Below are positions 1 to 12,658 of a stretch of 64,000 nucleotides of DNA, piece by piece. The number at the start of each line of letters is the position of its first letter. The first letter of the stretch is position 1. The position numbers were made by a program, and so were the translations under genes. The DNA comes from Loxodes magnus (taxonomy: Eukaryota > Ciliophora > Karyorelictea > Loxodida > Loxodidae). The notes under the pieces were generated by a model that saw nothing but the letters and a program-made list of their open reading frames with translations, was not told the DNA's origin and did no database searches. The DNA lies in the NCBI GenBank assembly GCA_946699065.1, contig CAMPDV010000382.1:124001-188000 (forward strand). Reading direction: 5' to 3'.

Positions 1-1
1 T

Positions 2-1498
2 ACTATCTGTCTTCCCTTGAATCTTCCGTGCAATCATTCAGTATGCCAACTATGCCTTTATACTGAATTCAAAATTAAAAGATAGAATAAATGTCCTCAG
101 TGTAATAAGCTTTCCAAGTTAAATCCTACTAATTTGACAAGGAATTAGAAAATACTATGTAATCTTTAGTTCCAAGAAAGATAAACTGGATTTGATGCTG
201 AGCTTGAAACTTTAAAATCTTGTCGTGATATTCTTAAAGAAACACTGGATGAGATTTCTAATCAACAGATTAGTATAACACAAGCAGTTCTTCGTCTCCT
301 TAACGAAGTCTTATTTAGTCATAGTAATCAAGCAATCTCAGATCTATCTTAGCATTTCTTTGCTCTTAATTAAAAAATTATCTCAATGGAACATCTTGCA
401 AACCTAAAAAAATATAATTAAAAAATTGATAGTGAGATATAAGAAGAATCATTCAATCTAAGTATATTAGAAAAAGCATAAACTCAAGGAAATTAAGAAA
501 TATAAAAGCTAAAGTGCTAAAAGAAAAAATTGATAAGTTACATTAAATAATTATTTGCTCTAGTCAGAGACTTTAATTTTGATATTTAAAATCCAACTAA
601 GAATGGAACAAAATTGTAAGATTTGTCATATTAGCAAGAATCTACTTAGCAAACTAGTAAAAGAGAAAACGATAAAAGTGAATCTCCTACTTTAATTAAT
701 GCTATCCATTTATTCAAAAGTCTTACTTCAGAAATGCATCTTTTTGATGTTGAAACTGAAAAGTATAGCCTTGTTTAAATATAATAATAAGTTCCTTTAT
801 TACACAAAAGTATAGAGTACCAAAATAAAATTTACCTAGTTGGAGGATATTGCTAGAATAAGGTACTTAAAACAACTTGGTAAGTAGATTATGATGGAAC
901 GTGTACTTAGTTAAGTGATTTAAACGTTGGAAGAAGAAGTTTCGGAATCGCAGCTGCAAAAGGATTTATTTTTGCAGTAGGTGGAAGAAATGGAGAAAAA
1001 TGTCTAACCTCCACAGAGAAGTTAGAATTAGAAGGAAAAAAATGAAAATATTTTTCTGAGCTTCCATTTGAAATAAAAGCGTAAACTCTGATAACAGATG
1101 AAAAGGAAGAAAATATTTTTTCATTTGGAGGTGTTAATTCTTAAAATAAAACTTTGAACGAAATTTTAAAATACAATATAGAAAGTGATAAATGAACTCT
1201 ATTGGACCATACTCTTCCTTACCCTTCTTATTTCTCAGCAATCCTTCTAGAACCAAAACTAATTTTTGGAGGTTGTAATCTAGAAACTTCAAAGTACTCA
1301 AATTAAATTTACAAAAAAAACGGTTCAGAATGGTATTAAGGAACACTTCCAGAAGAATGTTGCAGTTGGACATAACCAAAATTGAAGAATAGCTTTGTTT
1401 ATGCATGGATGCTGCAAGAAGGCCAAGAAAGCTAAATTTACGTTATAAAAATAGAAACGGAATCACTAAAATCAGAAACTTTAATGAAGGTGAATTGA
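2..1498 (+). CDS. RING finger / coiled-coil / kelch-repeat protein, 5' end missing
   Basis: The frame is open from base 2, so the N-terminus lies outside the window. The first residues carry the second half of a RING-type zinc site (CxPCxHxxC, C, then CPQC about 35 residues in). A Gln/Lys-rich helical stretch follows, then about 220 residues of kelch repeats with paired glycines (VGGY, VGGRNGEKC, FGGVN, FGGCN) and the usual W in each blade. Such proteins are often E3 ubiquitin ligase adaptors; that role is inferred. The end is the TGA at 1496-1498. A second in-frame TGA at 1517-1519 could instead be the stop. Several internal Trp are TGA and many Gln are TAA or TAG. No intron is needed. Confidence 0.8.
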
Positions 1499-1721
1499 TT
1501 ACAAATGAAGTAAAATTGAATCTACAGTTTATCTTCGCAATTAATAAATTTAATTATATTAGTTATTAAAATTTTTATCTATAATCTCTATTTTAAATCA
1601 ACTAAGTAATTTATTATAGCTAATTAAATGGAAATTTTTTTAACTATATTTTAATCTCCTCACTTTACTTAATAAAATAAGTTAAAAAATAGAGTTAATC
1701 ATAAACCTTAATTTTGTATTA

Positions 1722-3564
1722 TCATAAGTTAGTAGTAATTAAATTAGGAACATAAAAAAGTATGATTTGCTTAAATATTTAACTCCTCTTAGAATTTTAT
1801 CTAAAGCAATTATATTAGGTTTTAAGTAAATTTACTAAAATAGTGTGATATTATGTTTATTGATTTCTTAATTCCATGATAATTAATAATGTAGCTAATT
1901 TCTGGGATTTTGGAAGTTAAGAAAGCAACTAACTGTATCTTTCATACTACATCTAATTCACAGCTTATGTTATAGAAACTTATATATCTTAGATTTTTTT
2001 CCTATCCAGATTTATTTTGAATAGGAGTAATTGAATTTAGTATTAATGCTAAAGGAAAAAACTTTATTTAATGCTATAAAATTTTATTTATTGTTAAATT
2101 TTTTAGAATAGCTCTTTTCAATTATTAGGAGGAAGCTTTTCGATCTGCCAATATTTACTATGTGCTTCGTACATTTCCTGAATATCCTAATATGAATCGT
2201 TGCCTATGTTAGACTCGATTTATATTCTAAATAGGATCTTACTAGTCTATATATGAAGGATCTAAAAGATCTCTAAAAATTCCTTCTGTACATTGCTATA
2301 AGTTTTTTATTTTGTATCCCCCTTCTAAGATAAACATTGTTTTTGGTCTGAATTAAAATTTACTATATTTCTCTTAGTTTATGTGCAAGATATACGAATC
2401 CAGATTCAGTTACCGACATTCCACCAAGAGGATCATTTATAGCAGCATCAAATCCCGCTGAAACTAATATAACTTCAGGCTAAAATTACTTGATAATAGG
2501 AGAGAGAATATGATCAAACGCAAATTTAAATTCTTTATCTCCAACCTATTTCAATAATATCTTACCTCAAAAACATTTTAATTCCAAGGAATATTAACTA
2601 CAAAACCTTATGCGCTTGAGCCTCCTTATTCTTAAACGCTTCCAGATCCCTATAATAAGAAATTACTGGATAGAATCTTCCTCTTTAATATCTGTGTATA
2701 CTAATATTAAGTACTTTTGGCTCATTTCAAAATATATTTTAAGTTCCATTGCCATGGTGAACATCCCAATCAAAAATGCATACTTTTTAATAGTTCTTCT
2801 TTTTAATCAAATAAGAAGCACATAAAGCAATGTTATTAAAAATACAAAATCCAGAAGATCTATTAGCATCTGCATGATGCCCTGGAGGTCTCACAATTGC
2901 AAATCCAGAATCAATTTAATTTTTTATCAAAGCTTTTAATAAGTTAATGCAACCACCTGAGGATAATTTAGCAGCAAGTGGAGTAAAAACACAATCATAT
3001 GTATCTCCACCCATTAAATGACCAGAACTTTCCTTGCTACGTATTTTTCCTTATTTTTTATAATTTTAAAATTAAAAACTTTCAACATCCTAAATTAATT
3101 TTAGAGAATGAACAAGTAAAAGCTTATTTTAAGAAATTTACGTGCAAGGTACTTATCAGCATCCTCTTAAAATTTGTTTTTCTTCTAAGTTTTAGTAAAT
3201 ACTTAAAGTTCTATTACTTCCTTCTGGATGACTGTTAAATGCTGAAAATAAGAAACTTACGCTCATCTGAATGTAAAAGCATCCTTTCATCATAGCAAAA
3301 TCCAACTTTTTAATACTTTTGATTAGGTTGAGGACAAATAGCATCAAGCGATTTAAAGCTTTTATCTTTACTTTCAAGTAATCTTAATTCTTTTTCTTCT
3401 TCCGTCCAGTTTTCTTCTTTTTTTTCTTCTTACTTTTCTTCTTATTTTTCTTCCTGATTTATTTATTTACTTTGATTCTCTTCTACTTCTTTACTCTTTA
3501 TGTTCAAGTTTTAGATATTTTTTATAGCTTCCTTCGCTTTAGCTTAAAATGAACAGTTGCCCAT
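1722..3564 (-). CDS. class II (HDAC6-like) histone deacetylase
   Basis: Zn-dependent deacetylase of lysine on histones or tubulin. The catalytic signatures are clear: CYDERMLLH near residue 85, [25 protein letters not shown] and LEGGY. Five small introns restore the frame: 3242-3260 (19 nt), 2650-2666 (17), 2546-2565 (20), 2348-2363 (16) and 2227-2242 (16). With these removed the CDS is exactly 585 codons, ending in TGA at 1722. The last 100 residues are Gln-rich and have no match I know, so an additional intron there is possible. The N-terminus MGNCS resembles an N-myristoylation plus palmitoylation site, and a Glu/Lys/Gln-rich linker follows it. Convergent with the kelch gene. Confidence 0.92.
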
Positions 3565-4498
3565 TCTAATTAAAATTATAGAAATATAATAATTATTATT
3601 ATAAAAGCTCAGATATTAAATATCTATATTCGAAGATCTTCTAATCCATTTTTCTCAACAAGCCTTTAGCTACTTTAATTTTAGCCAAGAAATCAATTTT
3701 TTTCTGAAGCTAGCAACTTATTTGGCTTTCTGAGTTGTAAGTAAGTACTATGGTATTTATATTATATTCTGATATGAGAGTTAGATTTGAAAATTATATG
3801 ATAAATCCTAAGATGCATTAGATACTTCTAGATTCAATTTAAAATAAAATTAAAGCCTAAATTTAATTTAAATACTAGCCTATATATAGTTAATTCTACT
3901 ATACGCTTAAGCTTACTTGTGATTATAAGTTAACTCTAAGCTCTAAACTTAATTTATCTATATTGGTATTCTTATTTTCTTCTGCTTTTAGAGTCAAAGT
4001 TTGGACTTGAAACATTAAGCAGGACTAGCTAATGTAAAAAACAATAAAAGGAAAATTATTAAGAGCAAAACTGATATTTAAGAGTGTCTTAGTGCTAACT
4101 TTAGTTATAGTAATCTCTATTTAGTACTAAATCAAACTATCACTATAAGATAGTTGCTGAAAGGAATTTTGCAGGATTTTGATATATCGCAATTATTTTT
4201 AATTGCTTAAAGGCAAATTTTTGGTGAAGGCATATTAAATAATCACACTAAAGAGGTTATAAAATAAATAATGACATTTAGTCTAGTTAGTAATGACATA
4301 AGTTAAAAATAAATAAAGCTTATCATTGCTAAAAGTTGAAATACAAAAAAGACTAAAAATTAGCAAATTAAAAGCTAAAAAAGAAGAAAAATTGTTGAAG
4401 TACATAATTGCTAAAGGGTTTAGTTAAAATTACTATTTAAATTAAAAATCTAAAGCATTTAGATTAATCAGGTTAAAAAATATAATTAAAGCTATTAA
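3565..4498. other. intergenic stretch with an unassigned open frame
   Basis: Very AT-rich DNA between the HDAC start and the next convincing gene. From 4032 a plus-strand frame of 81 codons starts with ATG and has a hydrophobic segment near its start; it ends in TGA near 4275. I cannot tell whether it is a small gene, a 5' exon of the gene at 4499, or chance. Nothing else is recognisable. Confidence 0.3.
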
Positions 4499-5062
4499 AT
4501 GAATTTGCTATTTATAAACTACAACCTTTAAAATCTTATATGAACTCATTTATACGTTTTCTTTTCTTTTAACTTCAACTATTTTACTCATTTAGCAAAA
4601 TCAATTTTTTTGGTTCCTAAGCAAATAATGGAGCTTCGATTCTATAAATTAAAAAGTTAAATTCCAAAGTAATTTTTAACCAAAAATGAACATGATGAGC
4701 TTAGCAAGAAAAATAGAGATAAAGATATCTAACTGAAAGGATTAAATGAAATTGAAAAAATACATAAAGCAATCTTAAAAATAGAGTTTAAGTTTAAATA
4801 GCTTAAAATAATGGAATTATAGCAAATATATATAACAGACATGTAAATATAGAAATATTGTAGCTAGTAGATAGATATAAATTAGTTATTTCAAGTTTAA
4901 AAGTGCTTAGAATATAAAATTCAGCTAACTTTAGTAGCACTTTTTAAGTAAATTAAAATCTCATAGCTATAAAGTAAAGTTATTTGTGAAGGTTACTTTG
5001 AAATGTGCTTCCTAAGAAATTAAGATTTCAGATACATTTTAATTAAAATTACCATCAATTGA
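4499..5062 (+). CDS. hypothetical protein, about 187 residues
   Basis: Single frame from ATG 4499 to TGA 5060-5062. I do not recognise it. The first 45 residues are hydrophobic and aromatic; the rest is a charged, probably helical region rich in Lys, Glu and Gln (for example NEHDELSKKNRDKDIQLKG). One early Trp is TGA. The next gene starts 20 bases downstream on the same strand. Upstream exons are possible because another open frame precedes it. The charge pattern is better than the other frames here, which is the main evidence. Confidence 0.5.
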
Positions 5063-5082
5063 AATAACCGTACTTTATATAA

Positions 5083-6939
5083 ATGAATAAAATAAATCCG
5101 TCTTCAACTGATAGAAGTGAATCAGCTGATAGCGAAATTTCCTTATAATAAAAGCTGCCAGATATTCATAAATCTAAAGAAAGAAGTTTCGAAAATCTAA
5201 ATGAAAAAACTTAAGTTAATTAGTAAATATCTCCAAATTAAAGTTTCTCTAAATTAAGATTTGAGCAGAACGAAGAAATCAGTACTAATAGTAACAACGA
5301 AAGTCAAAAGGAAAATCAACTCAAGGATTCAATAGTAAACGCGAAAAAGTAAATAGAATAATTCAACGACGGTAGATTTTTATCTGACTTAAACAAAAAT
5401 TTAGTATTTAGTTAGATTTTTAAAAAGAAAAGAGGTCATGTGTAAGAATTTATGCAAAACAGTGGATCTAAAGATTCCGTAGAAATATACTTCATTTGGA
5501 AATAATTTATAGAAATGGAGATTATTCACTTATTATATTTTGTATTTGGTCCTCTTTGTGTGCCGATCTTTATAATATTTTATAAATATGAATTTTTGTG
5601 AAATATAGGGTTTTTAGGAAATAATGTAGCTCATTGATTTTAATTATTGATGTTTATGAGTAATGTTCTAGGATTAATAGCTCTGTCTACAACTGAAGAT
5701 ATATCGAAACATACAGATATAGTAGTGATTGCTTATGGAACACTTTTTATAAGATATATCTACATAGCATCTAAATATGGATATTATTCCCCCTAAAGGT
5801 ACTTTAAGTACAAAAATTCAAAACTTGATATTGGAGAAGATTTGTTAATTGTTCAATGGGTTTCTATTTCTAAAAATACTTTGAAATCAGAATTAGAAAG
5901 AGTTTTTAAAAAATATCATTTCAGCACTAATATTTTTAAAATTAGGTTCGTTGGAAAACTTGAAGAACCTTGACTTGGCTGAATAAATAATTTCAAAGAA
6001 AATGATAACTAATTAGATAGTTCAAATGATGATGATTTACTTTGCGGATATTTGCTTGCTTATGCTATGGTAGTTTAGTCTTGTGAAATAAATTCCAGAG
6101 GAAAAATAAAAAATTTCTTTTTAGTAGTTTTTGGTCTTATTTATGGATTAATTCCTCTTATTCATTATGGAATGGTATATGGTTGTTAAGATTTAAACAT
6201 AGCAGAGTGGATTTTTTATTTATGAGGTATGCTGATAGCAGGATGGCAAACATGAGCCATTGTAAGTTTTGTAGATGTTGCTTATTATGATTTGAAGAGA
6301 AGAGTTTTCCTTCTTTACCATTTATCTAATTTTATTTCTTAGGGTCATAAAGATTTAGGAAAAGATGTAAGCAAAGGATTACCAAAATTTAATATAATGG
6401 ATGAAAAGACAATAGTTTCATGGTACTACCTGAGACTTATTTTTTTGAATTTCGGTAAAAAATTCAGTGAGAGACTCTTTCTATATACTTCAGTATATTT
6501 AGGTTATTCTTTAATATGCTTATGTATTTTCTTAGCTGCAATATTCGGAATTTTAGAAGGTAAAATTGCAACTAGCTTTTTATTAACTTCCATTGTAATA
6601 ATTTTAGTTATTTTTTTAATAATATGCATAGTGCTATAGGGAGGTATACTTAACTCAATGTATTCATAACATAAAGATTTATTTATTAAAATTCAGTTAG
6701 AAATGAGAAAAATCTTAATTGATTCTCAGAAAGACGATAATTTCTAAATAATTAAATAGCAGATTGAATAAGCACAGCTTACAATAGACATCATTATCAG
6801 AAAGTTAAAAAGCGACAAGGAAAATGAGCCTATTAAAATAATGGGCTTCGTAGCTGATAATAACCTGCTAAGAAGTCTTGGTGCACTTATTGGCAGCATG
6901 CTATATAGCCTTATATAGTTCATGAACAACCAAAAATGA
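5083..6939 (+). CDS. multi-pass membrane protein, 618 residues
   Basis: One uninterrupted frame from ATG 5083 to TGA 6937-6939, with no intron. The first 130 residues are polar and Ser/Asn/Lys/Glu-rich. Several membrane-spanning segments follow (around residues 145-165, 180-205, 345-390 and 470-525), with a soluble loop between about 250 and 335. The C-terminus is charged and then ends with another hydrophobic patch. At least seven Trp codons are TGA, several inside membrane segments. After the stop the frame loses protein-like composition. I do not recognise the family; an ion channel or transporter is possible but not shown. Confidence 0.8.
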
Positions 6940-7356
6940 TTAGAACGCTATAATTCATTCAATTTGTTTTTCTATTCAATTTAAATTTTACCTCAATAAA
7001 TTTCTACCCTATTTATTAACCTTTAATAGTTCAACTAAGCATATTAAATAAATTTCAATGAATAAAGTAAATAAATCAAAACAGTATAGCATTCTTAAAT
7101 ATCCAAATATCTCATATATGCTATCTTAAGCCATTAAGATTATAAGCTCTAAAACCTTATTATATAATACTTTTAATAATATTTTTGTATATTATCTCTC
7201 ATTATAATTACCTCTTTTACTTATTTTACTATTTCTTATTCTTATACTTCTAACTTGGCTTTAATTTATTTTTCTTTCATTCTAAACTCCTTTTCGCTTT
7301 TAATTTTTAGTCTTAGATGGAAATATAAACAGAATTATAGAATTAAAATTAAGATA
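6940..7356. other. intergenic, AT-rich
   Basis: No convincing gene. The tract is T-rich on the plus strand toward its right end, and its complement reads as a weak Lys/Arg-rich frame that looks like a shadow. It separates two plus-strand genes and probably holds the 3' end of one and the promoter of the next. Confidence 0.4.
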
Positions 7357-7752
7357 ATGAAATTAGGCATAAATCATGAAAATTGGTTGCTGAGTCTCAA
7401 AGATTTTAAGTACTATTCTTAATATAAACTAATAATAGTTCAATTATTAAAATGTACTAATCTTTGTTAAAACAGTCATGAAATTTTAAATCCGAAATAA
7501 AAGGTAATAGAGAGTAAGATATTTAGCTACCAAGAGAGAAGAAGCTAAGATTGTATAAAGTTTCTTGAATAAAATAGATTCAAAATTTCTGATCAATACA
7601 AATAAGAGAACCTGACTTATAAATCACATCATATAATTAATATTCATAAAAAAGATAACCAATCTTAGGTTATTCAATTAGGTTTAATCTTAACTAACTT
7701 TTAGTAAAATATTAAAGTTAAAAAGGAATAAGTTTTTTGGTTATAGCAATGA
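7357..7752 (+). CDS. hypothetical protein, about 131 residues
   Basis: Open from ATG 7357 with balanced charged residues (HENWLLSLKDFKYYSQYK, SYQERRSQDCIKFLEQNRF) and no internal TGA. Two TGA codons follow at 7750-7752 and 7759-7761; the first is taken as the stop. It is convergent with the minus-strand gene ending at 7862, leaving about 100 bases between them. No family recognised. Confidence 0.5.
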
Positions 7753-7861
7753 AATATCTGAGTGTAATTAAAGTTCTTATTTATATTTAGCTTGAAATTA
7801 AAATGAATAATTAAATTTTATAAGCATTTAATTGAGAATTGCATAATAGTTATATCTATCA

Positions 7862-10755
7862 TCATAGAGTGTATTAAAATAAGAAATAACTGAAAAGAGA
7901 TATTATCTTACTGTATAAATAAAAGGTATTTAGCTCCTAATCTTACAATCAAATTTTTATTAGTTTTTCTTTTGCGAGTGGACTGACTATTTAACTCTTT
8001 GGAATACTAAATTACTCTTTAGTCGTCTAGCAGTTGTTAGTCATATGTGCAGAATTTTTACAATTTTCAGTTTTATGAATCAGTGGAAGTTTTCTTATTT
8101 TAAAAATTTTCATCCTTGGAATTTAGTTCTCTAAGACTAGCTTTGTATGTATGTTAAATTATTTTTCTAGGACATTTTAGTGTCATTTTGCATTATAAGA
8201 AGAGTTTAAGTCTTCACTGTATATTAAAAGTTACAATGTTAATAAATTTTTGTGAATACCCTTAGATATGAAGATAGTTTCATTTATCTGTAAATCTTAA
8301 AGATCGAACTCAGGTGAATTTTTCCTAATTAATAAATAAATTACCTCATTCATTAGAATTTGTTTTTGGAAAAGTTAAGTTTATTTTTGTACTACTAGCT
8401 TAAATCTAGTTTTCCTACATTTTTATTATACATCTTAAATTTCTCTATCTAAACCCTTTTTAGCTATATCTTGTCTTTTTATTTTGTAGGAGTTTAATTA
8501 GATTATTATGTATTTGAAATAGTATAAGTCTTATTCAGATCCAAGTCACTTTTTAAGAGAGTGGATAGTTAATCGTTTTCGAATGATACTACTTTTTTAT
8601 GACCTATTATTTTTATTGGTAGCTTGGAGTTAGAAGGAGTTGAAGCGGCTTAAAATTCCCTTTCATAATAATGTTTTGAGCTCATCTGTGTTGTGTTTAT
8701 TTCAAGTAAGCTTTCTTCCATTTTATGTATCTTTTTATTATTTTTTACCTAATTTAAAATTAGGTTTGGTATTTGAGAATGGCTTCGTTTTCTTCTAAAA
8801 GTAGTTTAATATTTTTTAACTGCTTTTTTTGCAGTTGGTGTAATTAAGTCAGTTTTATTCTTCTCTGCATTTTTACTCTTTTCGTTTGAAATGGCTTTTT
8901 CTTTTGGAAACTCTTTTTTACTGTAATTTTAGCTTTTAGAATCTTTGTTTATCAAGCTTTAAGACGGATTTCTACTAGAATTATTTGAATCTCTTTAAAT
9001 CTACCCTTCGATTTTTTAATTAATAGAATTATTTTGACTTTCCATTTGTTTTTTATCTTATTACTTTCATTTTTCTGATCTTTTTGTATTATTTTCCAAT
9101 GGTTCGTTTTCTAATTCTTCCTTTTATTTAACTGATTATTATTATTAATCTAATTTTTAACTCTAATTACTTTATTATTTTTTTTCTTTATTTTTCTCTG
9201 CTTTTAATTTTAATCTGGATGCTTAATAATCCTAACTTTGCTCATTATCTGAAAATTCTTCAAAATCTTATTTATATTCATTTTGCTCTTCATTATTTAT
9301 TGAATTTTACTATAATGAAGTTTATTTTTCTGTATTATTTTAGAGTTAATTTTACTCAGCTTTGCCTGACAAATTAATTACTTCATTATGTACTTCATCT
9401 TGTCTATTCTAACTTTATTTTATTTGATCTTCCTAATTTTTTTAAGGATCGATTTTTTAAAGGTTTAAATTAGAACCATTTTCATATTCTACAGTCTCAC
9501 CAATAAAACTCTTCTAATTGTTTTAAAAAGCTTCATCGTTTTCTTATTAAATATTTAATTGATTTATTAGCTACTTTTAATCTTCTTAATTATCGTCAAG
9601 ATATGAAATCTAATTAGAAACCTAGGGACTATTTAGATCTATTTTTTCAGTCTGCTTAATTTCAGGATTATTTGCAGCAATAATCTCTGTATTTTAAAGA
9701 TATTGATTCATAACTGTTTATTTTTCTTTAATTTCGTTTGGATTTACTTCAATTTACCTTTTTGAGTTTTATTTTTCTTCTTTTATATCATTCATTTTTC
9801 TTTCCTCATATAAAGCTTTTTCTATTTTCAAACTTTCTTTTTCTGTGTGTTATAAAACTTTCTCATCATTTAATTTATTTTAACTAGCCAGTTTCTTCTT
9901 TAATTCTTCAGTTTGTAAATCTTTATTTCGATTTTCTTTTAATAATTTTTAATTTATTTTTCCTTTTCCAGACATTTGATTTTAATTTTGATTCTCTTGA
10001 AATTTAGTCTCGTTTTTTTAGATTTTATTTTCAGAGTTTTATTACTGCTGAGTATTAATCTTTTGCTACTTTTTTGAGTTGTAAGTTTGCTGCGTTTAGT
10101 TTTCATTTTTGCTTTATTGATCTTAAATAGTAAACTTTTTATTATTTTGTTAAGTTTTATTATATTGCAAGCTAGTTTTTTGTCTTTAAAGCAGAGCAGA
10201 ACTATTCTGTTGTTTTGGTGCTTACTTTTACTATTTAGAAGGGCTTTGAGGAGCTTCTTGTTCAATCTTTTTTTTGCTTAAAGTAAGTTCTTTTTCAGAT
10301 TCTGTTTCTAGTTCTTGTTCTGAAATCTGCTCAAAAAAAACTTAAAATTAAACCTTATTTTACTTCTTCTATCTATCTTAGTGATTATCTTCTAGATAAA
10401 GAACTGTTAATTTCTATTAATCTTTTCCTGACATATATTTACGTTCTTATTAACTCTTAATAAAACTCATTTTCTAAATAAAAAATTTCTAGAACTCTCT
10501 TCACCTTTTAGCTTTGATTTATTCCATTCTCTTCATAAACCTTTCTGTTCTTATTCTCTTTTATCTCTTTTAAGTTTGTAATTACTGAGATATAAACAAA
10601 TTCCTTTCTTCTTCACACTGATTTCATAATCAATTTTATTCAGAGTTGTTTTATTTTCTCAGCTATAAGAACTTTCATCTCTTAATTTTCATCCTAATAA
10701 AAGCCTAAATTTTCTTAATTTTCTACAATTGTTGCGAATTAAAATTTTCATCCAT
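7862..10755 (-). CDS. large Lys/Glu/Gln/Asn-rich protein, 943 residues
   Basis: Starts MDENFNSQQLQKIKKIQAF and contains an IQ-like basic segment (IQAFIRMKIKRW), which could bind calmodulin. The middle is low-complexity, dominated by Lys, Glu, Gln, Asn and Ser, with probable coiled-coil. The C-terminal 300 residues are more ordered. Three introns are inferred from frame changes at GT...AG sites: 10567-10585 (19 nt), 10341-10363 (23) and 8325-8344 (20). Removal gives exactly 944 codons. It ends with two TGA codons in a row (7862-7864, then 7859-7861). The plus strand over 8490-10530 is also open without TGA, but reads as Phe/Leu/Ser-rich shadow. Function unknown. Confidence 0.8.
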
Positions 10756-11237
10756 TTTCTTTTAAAATAAAGTTCGCTATTTTTATTCATTTGATAGGCT
10801 ACAATTTATAAATAGTCACTATTTCCTCTCGCTACTGTTTTACTTATATTATTCAAAATAATTGACCAGGAAATAGTATTTTACTCTCCTTTTTTTACGT
10901 TACAATTTTTCGATGGTAGTTTAATTTCTATAATATGGTTTCAAAATTATATTTATAGCTATAGATAAAGCCTTTCTATTATATTACTACAGTAACTATT
11001 GAATGCTAACTTTATATTAGTAGCTAACTATTTTAGGGTATTTATTTTATGATATTCTATGTATTTTATTCGTCTTTAACCATGCATTCAAATAAGAATA
11101 CTCTCTCCTTTAGTCTGATTTTGATTTATTGTGTGGAAATGATTGAATAAGGATGTTAAGTAGTTGCTTCTTAGCTTCTATTATATTTAGCTTTAAATGC
11201 CTTCAATATATTCTAAACTCTCTTATACTTATATACT
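10756..11237. other. intergenic between divergent genes
   Basis: AT-rich sequence between two gene starts that point away from each other, so it should hold both promoters. I see no ORF, repeat or defined motif. Confidence 0.4.
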
Positions 11238-12173
11238 ATGGCTCTTTAAATAGCTTCTAGAAATGAGAAAGCTACACCTTTCGATTATTAATATAAATTT
11301 AAAGTTAAAGACAGTTATAATTTTCTAATCATTCAGCTAATTTTGATAGATGGAAAAGAGTGAGAGAGTTTAGGAATAATGAGGAGATAAGTGTAAATAA
11401 TTATAGAATGTTATGGAAAGGTTAGTTAATGGTATATGACATTTATTGGTTGTAGAAATTATTAATAAACGTATTAATGGAAGAAGAAAATTACATCAAT
11501 CTTTTCCCGTTGGCAGATTTAAGTAAACTAACCGAAAAGCAATAGAATCGGTATCTCATTTTTAGGGAGAGAGCCATCGAAGTTACGGAACTCATTGAAC
11601 AGGCATAAAACTCTACAGATTGAAATTACTGCACTAATTCTCCAAAAGATCTGGAAGTTTCATGGAAACTTTAATTAGATTTTGGTGTTTTTAGATGTAA
11701 AACTGTCTATAAAGGACATGAACCTTTGAAGGTCTTTAAATATTTTAACGATCTAGACAAATGCGTGGATTGGCAACCTGAAGTATCAGTTATTAGAGAG
11801 CATGAAAAATATGGAGAAGATATGCGAGTTATTTATGAAATTATACAACCTGAATATATTCTTGCAGATAGAGAACTCGTTTTTGTAGAACTTAGAGAAG
11901 CAGATCCTGATGGAACAATAAGAGCTGTAGGCTTTAGTGTTGATTTGCCCGAATTTCCAGAAAAATCAGATCCTGTTCGCGCTTATGCTCATGTAATTTT
12001 TAATACAGTATATGTGTTTTATAATAACACCACATCCTGAAGGTTCAGAAATAGAAGTTTTAGGAAACGTAAATCCCAAGGGAGTAATTCCAGCATGATC
12101 AGCACCGTTAGCAGCTAATAAATTTGCAGAAAGTTATGCAAGATTAAGGGAAAATTTGGACAAGTTAGTATGA
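11238..12173 (+). CDS. START-domain lipid-binding protein
   Basis: A START (StAR-related lipid transfer) fold covers roughly residues 110-298. It includes VFRCKTVYKG, FNDLDKCVDWQPEV, VRAYAH and the final helix FAESYARLRENL. START proteins bind sterols, phospholipids or ceramide in a hydrophobic pocket; the ligand here cannot be told. Two introns are inferred: 11324-11346 (23 nt) and 11993-12008 (16 nt). With them removed the frame is exact to TGA 12171-12173. Start at ATG 11238 is chosen because the charged N-terminal exon joins smoothly; a start at 11477 would give the domain alone. Internal TGA codes Trp, for example in PAWSAP. Confidence 0.85.
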
Positions 12174-12658
12174 AAATAAGACTCATTTTTATGAACTAAC
12201 TTTATTTCAATAATTAATAAATATTTATTAAATCAATCTAATACTAAGACTCTACAAACATCCTATATTTTGATAGCTAATAGACATATATTACTGATCA
12301 CATATAATAGTTTATACAGATGAAGTTCAAATCAAGCCAAAGTTAAAAGTATAAGTATCTTAGAATATAAATTTGATTATATTAGTTAAAAGACATTCAA
12401 TAAAAAATTAAAATCTGCTACTTAAGATATTTTTCAGTAATATCAATTTTCTAATAATTACTTAGATAAAGTGACTAAATTCTTAACTCAAGTTATCATA
12501 CTTCAACTTTAATTGTAAACTTTCGTGTAGTCATTGGTTAAAATTTTTACTGTAGCAAAGTTCATTTTTGTTATAAATACCTGCTAAGTGAAAAGCTTAA
12601 TTGTTAACTTATATCCTTATAATTATTTTAATAATTAAGAACTAAAAAGGTATGTAAA
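12174..12658. other. intergenic, AT-rich
   Basis: No protein-like frame, repeat or RNA gene recognised between two plus-strand genes. Confidence 0.4.

Noticed and set aside
11726-12040. Stand-alone 104-residue standard-code protein
   Set aside because: It is the middle of the START-domain gene, cut by TAA/TAG Gln codons upstream and by reading through an intron at its end.
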